In this document: positions 8,701 through 20,700 of the stretch, piece by piece
How the letters are laid out: every line of letters begins with the position of its first letter
Numbering within the stretch: position 1 is the first letter of the stretch
Assembly (NCBI GenBank): GCA_041914785.1
Contig: JAYSCT010000004.1
Coordinates: 7,647 to 71,646 of the forward strand
Source of the DNA: Pelomonas sp041914785
GTDB taxonomy: Bacteria; Pseudomonadota; Gammaproteobacteria; Burkholderiales; Burkholderiaceae_C
Length of the DNA: 64,000 bases
Reading direction: 5' to 3'
Program-made: the position numbers and the translations under genes
The notes under the pieces: model-generated
The model's input: the letters and a program-made list of their open reading frames with translations, nothing else
The model's database searches: none
What the model was told of the DNA's origin: nothing

Positions 8701-11700
8701 CCGGCACGGCCGGCGTCAACAAGCTGGTGGGCGGCGGCGGTGACGATGTGCTGGACGGCGGCGACGGCGCGGACGTGCTGGACGGCGGCGACGGCAGCGA
8801 CACGGCCAGCTACGCATCGGCCACCGCCGGCGTGGCCGCCAGCCTGCTGGCGCCCGGCACCAACACCGGCGCGGCGGCGGGGGACAGCTACCTGTCCATC
8901 GAGAACCTGACCGGATCCAACTACAGCGACACGCTGACGGGCGACGCCAACGCGAACGTCATCAGCGGCGGTGACGGCGACGACGTCATCGAAGGCCGCG
9001 GCGGCGCGGACGTCATCCAGGGCGGGCCGGGCAATGACACGCTGAGCTACGCGGCGTCGGCGGCCGCCGTGCAGGTGGACCTCGTGGCCGGCACCGGCAA
9101 CGGCGGCGATGCGCAGGCCAACGTCATCAGCGGCATCGAGAACCTGATCGGCTCCAACTTCGGCGATGCGCTGAAGGGCGACGCGAACGACAACCGGCTG
9201 GACGGCGGCAACGGCGACGACCTGCTGGAAGGCGGCGCCGGGGCGGACCAGCTGCTCGGCGGCGCCGGCAACGACACGGCCAGCTACGTGGGCGCGACGG
9301 CGGGCGTTAAGGCTAGCCTGGTCAACGCGGCCACCAACGCCGGCGATGCGGCCGGCGACAGCTTCCAATCCATCGAGAACCTGACCGGCTCGGCTTTCGA
9401 CGACACGCTGGAAGGCGACGCCGGCGTCAACCGGCTGGTGGGCGGCGCGGGCGACGACGTGCTGATCGGCGGCGCCGGTGCGGACGTACTGTCCGGCGGC
9501 GCCGGCAGCGACACGGCCAGCTACGCCGGCGCGCTGGGCGGCCTGACCGTGAGCCTGGCCGACACGACGCTGAACACCGGCGACGCGGCCGGCGACAGCT
9601 TCGATTCGATCGAGAACCTGGCCGGCTCCAGCTTCGACGATGTGCTGATCGGCACCACCGGCGCCAACCGGCTGGACGGCGGCGCGGGCAACGACCTGCT
9701 GAACGGCGGCGCCGGTGCGGATGCGCTGATCGGCGGCGCGGGCATCGACACCGCCACCTATGCCGCGTCGACCGCGGCCGTGACGGTGAACCTGGGCACC
9801 GGCCGCGGCAGCGGCGGCGACGCGCAGGGCGACACGCTGGCGGGCATCGAGAACCTCATCGGCTCGGCCTTCGACGACCAGCTTACCGGCGCGGCCGGCA
9901 CCAACGTGCTGACCGGCGGTGCGGGCAGCGACACCTACACGGTGGACGACTCGACCGACGTCATCGTCGAAGCGGCCGGCGAGGGCACGGACAGCGTCAA
10001 TGCGTCCGTCAGCTATGCGTTGTCGGCCAACGTCGAGAACCTGACTCTGACCGGCACCGCCGACATCGACGCGACCGGCAACGTGCTGGACAACGTCCTC
10101 ACCGGCAACGCCGGCAACAACCTGCTGGACGGCGGCCTGGGCGCCGACCGCATGGCCGGCGGCGCGGGCGATGACAGCTATGTCGTCGAGTCCACTGGCG
10201 ACGTGGTCACCGAGAACTTCGGCGAAGGCACGGACACCGTGCGTTCGTCCATCAGCTACACGCTGGTCGCCAATGTCGAGAACCTGGTGCTGACCGGCAC
10301 CGCCAGCAACAGCGCCACCGGCAACGCGCTGGACAACGTCATCACCGGCAACAGCGGCAACAACGTCATCGACGGCGGCGCGGGCGCCGACACGATGGCG
10401 GGCGGTGCCGGTGACGACACCTACGTCGTCGACAACGCCGGCGACACGGTGACGGAAGGCGCGGGCGAGGGCACGGACCTGGTGCGCAGCAGCGTCAGCT
10501 TCACGCTGGGCGCCAACGTCGAGCACCTGACGCTGACGGGCACGGCCAACATCGACGCGACCGGCAATGCGCTGGCCAACACGCTCACCGGCAACGCCGG
10601 CAACAACGTGCTGGACGGCAAGGCCGGCGCCGACCAGATGGCCGGCGGCGCGGGCGACGACACCTACGTCGTCGACAACGCCGGCGACCAGATCACCGAA
10701 GCCGCCAACGAGGGCACGGACCTCGTGCGCTCGTCGATCAGCTGGACGCTGGGCGACAACCTGGAGAACCTGTCGCTGCTGGGCGCGGGCAACATCGACG
10801 CCACCGGCAACGCGGCCGACAACGTCATCACCGGCAACGCCGGCGCCAACCTCATCGACGGTAAGGCCGGCGCGGACACGATGGCCGGCGGCGCGGGCGA
10901 CGACAGCTACATCGTCGACAACAGCGGCGACACGGTGGCCGAGGACGCCAACGCGGGCTACGACACGATCCGGAGCAGCGTGAGCTATGCGCTGTCGGCC
11001 AACGTCGAGGAACTGCAGCTGACAGGCAGCGGCAACATCAGCGGCACCGGCAACGAGCTGGACAACCGCATCGTCGGCAACAGCGGCAACAACCTCATCG
11101 ACGGCGGCGCCGGTGCCGATGCGATGCTGGGTGGCGCGGGCGACGACACCTACCTCGTCGACGACGCGGGCGACACGGTGACCGAGGCCGCGGGCGGCGG
11201 CACCGACCTCGTGCGCAGCAGCGTCAGCTTCACGCTGGGCGCCAACGTCGAGAACCTGGTGCTGACCGGCACCGCGCCGATCAACGCCACCGGCAACGAC
11301 CTCGACAACGCGTTGACCGGCAACAGCGGCAACAACGTGCTGGACGGCGGCCTGGGCGCCGACGTGATGGCGGGCGGCGCGGGCAACGACACCTACGTCG
11401 TCGACAACGCGGCCGACGTCGTCACCGAGAACGCCGGCGAGGGCACCGACACCGTGCGTGCCGGTTTCAGCTACACGCTGGGCGCCCACCTGGAGAACCT
11501 GGTGCTGACCGGCACCGGCGACCTGAATGGCACCGGCAACGCGCTGGACAACGCCCTCACCGGCAACAGCGGCAACAACACGCTGGACGGCGGCTTGGGC
11601 GCCGACGCGATGGCCGGTGGCGCGGGCAATGACGTTTACGTCGTCGACAACAGTGGCGACACGGTGACGGAGAACGCGGGCGAGGGCATCGACCTCGTGC

Positions 11701-14700
11701 AGTCCGGCGTCAGCTTCCGGCTGGGCGCCAACATCGAGCAGCTGACGCTGACGGGCACGGCCAACATCGACGGCACCGGCAACGCGCTGGCCAACGTCAT
11801 CACCGGCAACGCGGGCAACAACGTGCTGGACGGCGGCGCCGGCGCCGACGTGCTGACCGGCGGCGCGGGCGATGACACCTACGTCGTCGACAACGCCGGC
11901 GACAGCATCACCGAGCAGGCCGGCGAGGGCATGGACCTCGTGCGCAGCTCGGTCACGTGGACGCTCGGGGCCAACCTCGAGAACCTGACGCTGACCGGCG
12001 GCGCCGACATCGACGCCACCGGCAATGCGCTGGCCAACGTCATCACCGGCAACGGCGGCAACAACCTCATCGACGGCCGCACCGGCGCCGACCAGATGGC
12101 CGGCGGCGCGGGGGACGACACCTACGTCGTCGACAACGCGGGCGACACCGTCACCGAGAACGCCGGCGAAGGCACGGACCTCGTGCGCGCGGGCATCAGC
12201 TGGGTGCTGGGCGCCAACGTCGAGAACCTCCAGCTGACCGGCAGCGGCGACCTCAACGCCACAGGCAACGAGCTGGACAACCAGCTCACCGGCAACGGCG
12301 GCGACAACCTGCTGGACGGCAAGGCCGGTGCCGACGCGATGGCCGGCGGCGCGGGCGACGACACCTACGTCGTCGACAATGCCGGCGACACCGTCACCGA
12401 AGGCGTCGGCGAGGGTGCGGACCAGGTGTTCGCCAGCGTCAGCTTCCGCCTCGGCGAGAACCTGGAAGACCTGACGCTACTAGGTGCCGCCAACATCAAC
12501 GCGACCGGCAACTCGGCCGCCAACCGGCTGACCGGCAACAGCGGCAACAACCAGCTGGACGGCGGCGCGGGTGCCGACCAGATGGCCGGCGGCGCCGGCG
12601 ACGACAGCTACGTCGTCGACAACGCCGGCGACGTGGTGACCGAGAACGCCGGCGAGGGCACGGACACCATCCGCTCGTCCGTCACGCTCGTGCTGCCGGC
12701 GAACGTCGAGAACCTGGTGCTGACGGGCAGTGCCAACATCGACGCGACCGGAAATGCGCTGGACAACGTCATCACCGGCAACGCCGGCAACAACACGATC
12801 GACGGCGGCGCGGGTGCCGACGCGATGGCCGGCGGCGCGGGCAACGACAGCTACCTCGTCGACAACGCCGGTGACACGGTGCTGGAGGCGGCCGGCGAGG
12901 GCACGGACCTCGTGCGCTCAAGCGTCACGTTCACGCTGGGCCCCAACCTCGAGAACCTGCTGCTGACCGGCATCGCCAACATCGACGGCACCGGCAACGA
13001 GCTGGCCAACCAGATCACCGGCAACAGCGGCAACAACACGCTGGACGGCGGCGCCGGCGCCGACGCGCTGGCCGGTGGCGCGGGCAACGACACCTACGTC
13101 GTCGACGACCTCGGCGACACCGTCACCGAGTTCAGCGGCCAGGGCACGGACACCGTGCGTTCCAGCGTCACGTTCGCGCTGGGCGCCAACCTCGAGCGCC
13201 TGGTGCTGACCGGCACCGGCGACATCAACGCCACCGGCAACGAGCTGGACAATCAGCTGACCGGCAACCTCGCCAACAACACGCTGGACGGCGGCCAGGG
13301 CGCCGACGCGATGGCCGGCGGCGCGGGCAACGACATCTACGTCGTCGACAACGCCGGCGACGTGGTGACCGAGAACGCCGGCGAGGGCACGGACACCGTG
13401 CGCGCCAGCATCAGCTACGCGCTGGGCGCCAACGTCGAGAACCTGGTGCTGACCGGCACCGGCAACCTCGGCGCCACCGGCAACGAGCTGGACAACCAGA
13501 TCACGGGCAACGCCGGCGCCAACCTCATCGACGGCGGCACCGGCGCCGACCGCATGGCCGGCGGCGCGGGGGACGACACCTACCTCGTCGACAACGCGGG
13601 CGACACCGTGACCGAGGCGGTGGGCGAGGGCACGGACCTCGTGCGCAGCAGCGTCAGCTTCACGCTGTCGGCCAACGTCGAGAACCTGGTCCTCACGGGC
13701 GCGGCCGACATCGACGGCACCGGCAACGGCCAGGCCAACCAGCTGACCGGCAACAGCGGCAACAACGTGCTGGACGGCGGCGCGGGCGCCGACGTGATGA
13801 CCGGCGGCCTGGGCGACGACACCTACGGCGTGGACAACGCCGGCGACCAGGTCATCGAGGCCAGCGGCGAGGGCACGGACACCGTGCGTTCCAGCATCAG
13901 CTACACGCTGGGCGCCACGCTGGAGAACCTGGTGCTGACCGGCACCGGCAACATCAGCGGCACCGGCAACGCCGGCGCCAACAGCATCACCGGCAACGCG
14001 GCGGCCAACGTCATCGACGGCGGCGCCGGCGCCGACACCATGGCCGGCGGCGGCGGCGACGACACCTTCTACGTCGACACCGCGGGCGACGTCGTCGTCG
14101 AGGACGTTGGCGCGGGCAACGACACCGAGATCTCGTCCGTCAGCCGCGTGCTGGAAGCCAACGTCGAGAACCTCATCCTGACCGGGTCGGCCAACCTGAC
14201 CGGCACCGGCAACGAACTGGCCAACCAGCTCACCGGCAACGCCGGCAACAACACGCTGGACGGCGGTGCGGGCGCCGACCTGATGGCCGGCGGCGCCGGC
14301 GACGACGTCTATGTGGTGGACGACGCCGGCGACCAGGTCGTCGAGAACCCCGGCGAAGGCACGGACACCGTGCGCGCCGCGGCCAGCTTCGCGCTGGGCG
14401 CCAACATCGAGAACCTGATCCTGACCGGCACGGCCAGCGTGGACGGCACCGGCAACGAGCTGGACAACGTCATCACCGGCAACAGCGGCGCCAACGTGCT
14501 GGACGGCGGCGCGGGTGCCGACCGCCTCGTCGGCGGCACGGGCAACGACACCTACGTCATCGACGACGCGGGCGACGTCATCGTCGAGAACGCCGGCGAG
14601 GGCACGGACACCGTGCGGTCCGGCATCAGCTACACGCTGGGCGCCAACCTCGAGAACCTGGTGCTGACCGGCACGGACCGCATCGACGCGACCGGCAACA

Positions 14701-17700
14701 CGGTGGCCAACGTCATCACCGGCAACGTCAACAACAACCTCATCGACGGCGGCCTGGGCGCCGACACGATGAGCGGCGGCGCCGGCAACGACACCTACCT
14801 CGTCGACAACGCGGGTGACGTCGTCATCGAGGCCGCGGGCGAGGGCGTGGACCTGGTGCGCGCCAGCGTCAGCTTCGCGCTGGGCGCCAACGTCGAGAAC
14901 CTGGTGCTGACCGGCAGCAACGACATCAATGCCACCGGCAATTCGCTGGCCAACCAGCTGACCGGCAACAGCGGCGCCAATGTGCTGGACGGCGGCGCCG
15001 GCGCCGACCAGCTGGCCGGCGGCACGGGGGATGACACCTACATCGTCGACAACGGCAGCGACGCCATCACCGAGTACACCGCCGAGGGCTACGACACGGT
15101 GCAGGCGTCCGTCAGCTGGACGCTGGGCCCCAACCTGGAGGCGCTGGTGCTGCTGGGCAGCAACAACCTCAACGGCACCGGCAACGACCTGGCCAACTCG
15201 CTGACCGGCAACACCGGCAACAACGTGCTGGACGGCGGCCTGGGTGCCGACGTGATGGCCGGCGGCGCCGGCAACGACACCTACGTCGTCGACAACGCCG
15301 GCGACGTCGTCACCGAGAACCCGGGCGAAGGCAGCGACACGGTGCAGGCCTCCATCAGCTATGTGCTGGTCAACGAGGTCGAGAACCTGACGCTCACCGG
15401 CACGGCCAACCTGAACGGCACCGGCAACGCGCTGGACAACGTCATCACCGGCAACAGCGGCAACAACACGCTGGACGGTGGCGCCGGCGCCGACCGCATG
15501 GTGGGCGGTGCGGGCAACGACAGCTACATCGTCGACAACAGCGGCGACACGGTCGTCGAGGCCGCCGGCGGCGGCACGGATACCGTGTCGGCCAGCCTCA
15601 GCCACGGCCTGGCCGACAACGTCGAGAACCTGGTGCTGACCGGCACGGCCGACATCGACGGCACCGGCAACGCGCTGAACAACCAGATCACCGGCAATGC
15701 CGGCGCCAACGTGCTGGACGGTGGCGAGGGCGACGACCGCCTCGTCGGCGGCGCGGGCAACGACATCTACGTCGTCGACAGCGTGGGCGACCTGATCACC
15801 GAGAACGCCGGCGAAGGCACGGACACCGTGCGCAGCTCCGTCAGCTGGGTGCTGGGCGCCAACCTGGAGAACCTGGAACTGACGGGCGCCGACGCCATCG
15901 ACGCCACCGGCAACGGTCTCGTCAACCTGTTGACCGGCAACGAAGGCAACAACCAGCTCGACGGCGGTGCGGGCGCCGACCAGATGACCGGCGGCCTGGG
16001 TGACGACACCTACGTCATCGACAACGCCGGCGACGTGGTCGTCGAGTTCTTCGGCGAGGGCACGGACACGGTGCTGACCGGCATCAGCTACACGCTGACG
16101 GCCAACGTCGAGACGCTGGTGCTGACGGGCACCGGCGACATCAACGGCACCGGCAACGCTTTGGGCAACACCATCACCGGCAACAGCGGCAACAACCAGC
16201 TCGACGGCGGGCAGGGCGCCGACGTGCTGGTGGGCGGCGCGGGCAACGACACCTACGTCGTCGACAACGTCGGCGACTCGCTGTACGAACAGGCCGGCGG
16301 CGGCACCGACACGGTGCTGTCCAGCGTCAGCTGGGCGCTGGCCGCCAACTTCGAGAACCTGACGCTGACCGGCAGCGCCAACATCTCGGCCACCGGCAAC
16401 AGCGCTGCCAACGTGCTGACCGGCAACGCCGGCAACAACCTCATCATCGGCGGCGGCGGGGCCGACACCATCAACGCCGGCGCAGGCGCGGACACCATCC
16501 TCGTCGCGGACCTGGCGTTCGCGTCCGTCAACGGCGGCAGCGGCGTGGACAGCCTGAAGCTGGACGGCCTGGGCGTCTCCAACGTCAATCAGCTGACCGC
16601 CAAGGTCCAGGGCATCGAAGTGCTGGACTTCTTCGGCGGCACGGCCGAGACCGTCACCGTGCGCTCGGCCGACGTGAACACCGCCGGCTTCGTCGGCGCC
16701 GACGGCGGCGGCAAGCTGGAGCTGCTGCTGGACGGCAACGACCTGCTGCTGCTCAACAGCAGCGACTACAACAACGCGACCGACTACCGCACCAACGCGC
16801 CGGACGTGCTGCTGACCAACGGCAACACCGGCAAGCTGCTGACGGCCATCGCCGCCGGCGGCGTGAACCTGGCCATCGACATCAGCGGCCTGGTGCTGCC
16901 CAGCCTGTCGGACCTGCGCACGCTGTGGGGCATGTCGGCCGACCCGACCTTCGCCAGCATCGCCGGCAAGATCACCTGGCTGGACGCGACCGACCTGGAC
17001 GGCAACGGCACGTCCTCGGGCCTGGGCGAGGCCGGCCTCATCAATGGCAACGGCAACCTCAGCACCTGGGTCGACAAGAGCGGCAGCGGCAACAACTTCA
17101 CGCAGGCCACGGCCAGCGCGTCGCCCAAGCTGGACCTGACCGGCCTCAACGGCCAGCCCACCATCAGCTTCGACGGCAACGACAACCTCACCAGCAGCCT
17201 GTGGGTGGGGCAGAACTACTCGCTGTTCGTCGTCGGCCAGCTGACCGGCACGCAGAACGGGCGGCTGGTGTCCTCGTCCACCGACAACTCGCTGATCGGC
17301 TGGCACGGCGGCTACCAGGACCAGCTCTACGGCCAGAACTGGGTGTCGCAGACCAACGGCACGGTGCAGCCCAACACGCCCATCCTCTACACGGCCGCCG
17401 ACCAGGTCGGTGCCGGCGTGCTCTACAAGAACGGCGTGGCGCTGCCGGCGACCGGCAGCACCTTCGACGGCTGGCTGGGCAAGGTGCAGCTGTCGGGCTA
17501 CGGCGGCGCCAACAACGAGGCCAGTCGCGGCGCGGTGTCGGAGCTGCTGGTGTTCGACCACGTGCTGTCCGCCGGCGAGCAGCGCGTCATCGAGAACTAC
17601 CTGGCCACCAAGTGGGGCGTGGGCACGGCGGCCAACCTGACCGGCGGCGCGCTGGGCACCGTCGGGCTGGACGCGCTGTGGACCGGCGCCAAGATCCAGT

Positions 17701-20700
17701 TCGGCACCGCGTCCGCCGAGACGCTGACCGCGGCCTACAACGGCGCGTCGGCGCGCGGCACGGGCCGCGTGGACGCAGTCGTGTTCGGCGGCGACGGCAA
17801 CGACACGCTGAACGGCGGCGTGCGCGTGGACGCGCTGTTCGGCGGCAACGGCAACGACACGCTGGACGGCAAGGCCGGCGCCGACTGGATGGCCGGCGGT
17901 GCGGGCAACGACACCTACACCATCGACGACGTCGGCGACACGGTGGTGGAAGAAGCCAATGCGGGCACCGACCTGGTCTTGAGCGCCGTCAGCTACACGT
18001 TGACGGCCAACGTCGAGAACCTGACGCTGACCGGCACCGCGGCCATCAACGGCGCCGGCAACGCGCTGGCCAACACCATCCTCGGCAACAGCGGCGCCAA
18101 CCGCATCGACGGCGGCGCCGGCGCCGACACGATGACGGGCGGCGCGGGCAACGACGTCTACTTCGTCGACAACGCGGGCGACCTCGTCAACGAGAACGCG
18201 GGCGAGGGCACCGATGCGGTCTACGCATCCACCAGCTACACGCTGGCCGCCAACGTCGAGAACATCTACTACATCGGCCGCACGGCCGGCACCATCACCG
18301 GCAACACGGCCAACAACCAGCTGTACGCCAGCGTCTACAGCGGCATCGCGACGACGATGGTCGGCGGCACCGGCGACGACAGCTACTACCAGCAGGCCGA
18401 CAGCTTCGGCAACTTCAACCTGAACCTGAACGTCGTCGAGAACGCCGGCGAGGGCACCGACACCGTCTACCTGCAGCGCACCACCAACAACGCGACGGTG
18501 CTGAGCTTCACGCTGCCGGCCAACGTCGAGAACCTGGACCTCTCGTCCTCGTACAACGTCAACGGCGTCGGCAACGCGCTGGACAACGTGCTCACCGGCC
18601 CCAGCAACCTGGGCACGCCCAACGCGGTGTCGCTGACCGGCGGCGCGGGCAATGACACCTACATCGTGTCGCTGCCGTTCACGAGCATCGTGGAGAACAG
18701 CGGCGAGGGCACGGACACCGTGCAGGCCAGCATCGACTTCCGCGCGCCGGCCAACGTCGAGAACCTGACGGCCGGCAACCAGAACAACCTCAAGCTGTTC
18801 GGCAACGCGCTGAACAACACGCTGACCGGCACGCAGGCCAACGAGCGGCTGGACGGCGGCGCCGGCAATGACACGATGGTGGGCGGCGCCGGCGACGACA
18901 CCTACGTCGTCGACAGCGCGTCCGACGTCATCACCGACACGGTCGGCCTGGACAGCGTCGAGACCAGCCTGGCCAGCTACACGCTGGGCACCGGCCTGGA
19001 GCGGCTGAGCTTCACCGACACCGGCGCCCACACCGGCACCGGCAACGCGCTGGCCAACCTCATCGTCGGCAACAGCGGCAACGACACGCTCGCCGGCCTG
19101 GACGGCAACGACACGCTGTACGGCGGCGGCGGTGCCGACACGCTGAACGGCGGCAACGGCGACGACCTGCTCGTGGCCGGCAGCCGCCCCAGCCCGTTTG
19201 CGGGCCAGCAGCAGAGCGGCCTGCGTGGCGAGTACTGGAACAACCAGAGCTGGCTGGGCGTGCCCGTGCTGACGCGCCAGGACGCCGACATCAACTTCAA
19301 CTGGGCCAGCGGCTCTCCGGCCACCGGCGTCATCGGCGTCGACAACTTCTCCGCGCGCTGGACGGGCTACATCAACATCGCGACCGCCGGCACCTACACC
19401 TTCGCCGTCCGCTCCGACGACGCGGCCTCGCTCAGCATCGACGGCCAGTTCCTCGTCAGCAGCACCTATGCCGCCGGCCAGGTCAACTCGCTGGCGCTGA
19501 CGCTGAGTGCCGGGCTGCATGCGATCCAGATGCAGTCCAACGAAGGCACGGGCGGCGCCTACGCGCAGCTGCTGTGGACGACGCCGTCCTCGGCAACGAT
19601 GACGGCCGTGCCGTCGTCGGTGTTCAGCTACGGTGACGCGGCCGCCACGGACGCGGCCGGCGACACGCTCAACGGCGGCGCCGGCAACGACACGCTGGTG
19701 GGCGGCCCCAACATCGACGTGCTGGCCGGCGGCACAGGTGACGACACCTACGTCGTCGCCAACCAGGCCGACACGCTGGTCGAGGCCGCGGGGGAGGGCA
19801 CGGATACCGTGCAGTCCAGCGCCACGTTCACGCTGGCCAGCCTGCCCAACATCGAGAACATCACGCTGACCGGCAGTGCCGCCGTGAACGCGACCGGCAA
19901 CGCGGCCGCCAACACGCTGACGGGCAATGCCGCGGCCAACACGCTGGACGGCGGCGATGGCAACGACACGCTGATCGGCGGCGGCGGCGCGGACACGCTG
20001 ATCGGCGGCAACGGCAATGACAACCTCACCGGCGACGGCGGCAGCACGCTGCAGGGCGGCGACGGCGACGACGTGCTGCGGCTGGGCAATGTCAGCGCCT
20101 GGACGCCGGGCCAGCTGAACAACCTGTCGCTGTGGCTGGACGCTGCCGACCTGGACGGCGACGGCGTGCGCGAAGGTTTCGCCGAAAGCGGCCTGACCGC
20201 CGACGGCCGCGTGGCCCTGTGGCGCGACAAGAGCGGCAACGGCCGCGACGCCACCGCCAGCAACGGCAGCTACGAGCCCTTCTTCATCGCCGACGGCATG
20301 AACGGCCTGCCGACGCTGCGGCTGGACGGCCTCGATGACCGGCTCTCCGTCAGCCTGCCCACCATCGCCTCCGGCGGCAGCCTCTACTGGGTGCAGCGCA
20401 GCGGCGACAGCTTCTCCATGCCCATGTACACCGGCGCCAGCGGCAGCGCCTGGCTGCTGATCTCGGGGCAGGGCGACAACACCACCGACGTGGTCGGCTC
20501 CGGCAACACCAACCTCAAGTCCGCCTGGACCGTGGACGGCACGCTGCAGACCTGGAACACGCGCGCCAACGTCTACACGACGCTGACCGAGGCGACGCAC
20601 GTGGTCTCCACCGTCAACCAGGCGCTGAGCTTCAACGGCACGCTGACCATCGGCAGCACCTACGGCGGCCAGTGGAACACCAGCGCCGACTACAGCGAGG

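Noticed and set aside
3540..11489. Very long minus-strand reading frame (2,649 codons)
   Set aside because: It runs antisense through the HDOD, GGDEF/EAL and RTX genes and has a repetitive Val/Ala/Gly/His-rich composition typical of shadows of GC-rich repeats.
9930..16490. CRISPR-like regular repetition
   Set aside because: The units are 243 bp, coding, and diverged throughout; there are no short repeats with unique spacers and no cas genes.
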